Below, one piece after another: positions 4,634 through 5,287 of a stretch of DNA of 5,287 bases (its first letter is position 1; the number at the start of each line of letters is the position of its first letter). The stretch is taken from the NCBI GenBank assembly GCA_028678635.1, contig JAJRDC010000052.1, positions 1 through 5,287 on the forward strand, given 5' to 3'. The notes beneath the pieces are model-generated. The model made no database searches and was not told where the DNA came from. It saw only the letters and a list, made by a program, of their open reading frames with translations. The translations under genes and the position numbers were made by a program. The DNA is from Methanomicrobiales archaeon (GTDB lineage Archaea; Halobacteriota; Methanomicrobia; Methanomicrobiales; JACTUA01).

Positions 4634-5287
4634 TCAGGAGATGTTGATCTTTGGCCTGAGATCGGTCACTGTGATGTACACGATCTGAGGCACGGTGGCC
4701 ATGCCGTCCGTTACCGAGAAGATAACCTCGTAGCAGCCCGGGTCCTTTCCGTCAGGCCAGGCGAATTCGCGGGTAGTGCCGTCGAACGTGGCACCGGTCG
4801 GGAGGAGGACCGAGAAATACGTGAGGGGATCGTCATCCGCATCCGTGGCAGAGATGGTGAAGCGCAGCGGGTCCAGCCGGTCAATGATCTTGTTCCCGGT
4901 CTCCCGGAACACCGGCGGGATATTCTCCACGTCGATGTACGTGGGGGGGAGGGGCAGCTCGTACCCGTCCCTGAATCTCACCACGGAGTCCGGCCCGATC
5001 GCATTGATCCTTCCCCTGGCGGAGACCTGCACGGTGTAGTTCATCTGGAACGTGTCCCCGACGTCCAGGTCCCCCACGGGGTAGGCGAGCCGGTGGGCGG
5101 AGAGCCAGTCCTGTGCCTCCGGGATGGTGGTGAACTCCTGGAGGGGGATACCATCCAGGTCCCACGACTGGACGGTGGTGGAGATATCCTGCAGGTGCTG
5201 GTGGGCAAAGACCTGGTTATCCATGTTCACCGTGAGAAGCGAGTTCACGTCCACCGCGGTATCCTCGATATCCATCGTGAGGTCCTT
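4634..5287 (-). CDS. C-terminal part of a secreted surface protein with cadherin/Ig-like domain (partial)
   Basis: 217 residues are visible, and the frame stays open to the right edge, so the true start and any signal peptide lie outside. The ATG at 5273-5275 is in frame but is probably internal. Residues 122-209 (counted from the edge) form a beta-rich repeat of the cadherin-like/putative-Ig (He_PIG) type: NIPPVFRETGNK, then ISATDADDDPLTY with an acidic run that could bind calcium, LPTGATFDGTTREFAW, and a closing VTDGMATVPQIVYITVTD. The preceding part contains VGDLDVGDTFQMNYTV and INAIGPDSVVRF (71-105). These recall the beta segment after von Willebrand A domains in methanogen envelope proteins, a comparison from memory. 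There is no C-terminal membrane helix or PGF-type sorting tail; the protein ends in polar KINIS. Role is probably adhesion or envelope structure outside the cell. It converges on THEP1 and seems unrelated to the repair genes. Confidence 0.75.
   Translation of the reverse strand, partial: KDLTMDIEDTAVDVNSLLTVNMDNQVFAHQHLQDISTTVQSWDLDGIPLQEFTTIPEAQDWLSAHRLAYPVGDLDVGDTFQMNYTVQVSARGRINAIGPDSVVRFRDGYELPLPPTYIDVENIPPVFRETGNKIIDRLDPLRFTISATDADDDPLTYFSVLLPTGATFDGTTREFAWPDGKDPGCYEVIFSVTDGMATVPQIVYITVTDLRPKINIS

Noticed and set aside
1..5287. CRISPR array, insertion sequence or attachment site
   Set aside because: No regularly spaced repeats of 20 bases or more, no transposase or integrase motifs and no target-site duplications were seen.

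Overview
The window looks like chromosomal DNA from a GC-rich methanogenic euryarchaeon, most likely order Methanomicrobiales. This is inferred from four things: a clean archaeal TATA box (3797-3805) about 36 bases ahead of a THEP1-type NTPase; leaders that resemble the complement of the archaeal 16S tail; heavy GC bias in third codon positions; and a methanogen-style surface protein at the right edge. No marker gene fixes the genus.

Layout. Positions 1-185 are a comparatively AT-rich, gene-free leader with several inverted repeats. It ends in an 8-bp hairpin (165-188) that holds the Shine-Dalgarno-like sequence in its loop and the GTG start codon in its stem. Two plus-strand genes follow, overlapping by 14 bases: a DEDDh exonuclease of the YprB/MrfB family (186-1268) and a DEAH superfamily 2 helicase of the YprA/MrfA family with a C-terminal cysteine cluster (1255-3522). 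A 315-base gap (3523-3837) is packed with strong hairpins, including two similar units about 106 bp apart, and ends in the promoter of the next gene. That gene (3838-4389) encodes a THEP1-family nucleoside-triphosphatase. A 244-base gap (4390-4633) between convergent genes holds further foldable sequence. On the minus strand, 4634-5287 is the C-terminal part of a secreted or surface protein with a cadherin/Ig-like repeat; its N-terminus lies outside the window.

How the genes fit together. In Bacillus subtilis, MrfA (helicase) and MrfB (exonuclease) form a UvrABC-independent excision-repair pathway for mitomycin C adducts. The overlapping order here (exonuclease, then helicase) suggests a co-translated archaeal version of that module. 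Here the exonuclease carries a helix-hairpin-helix DNA-binding element and ends just after its catalytic domain. THEP1 has its own promoter, and the surface-protein gene faces the other way; neither is clearly tied to repair. The best candidates for something little described are the archaeal MrfAB-like operon with its start-codon hairpin, and the hairpin-rich spacer after it. No CRISPR array, insertion sequence, tRNA or rRNA was seen.
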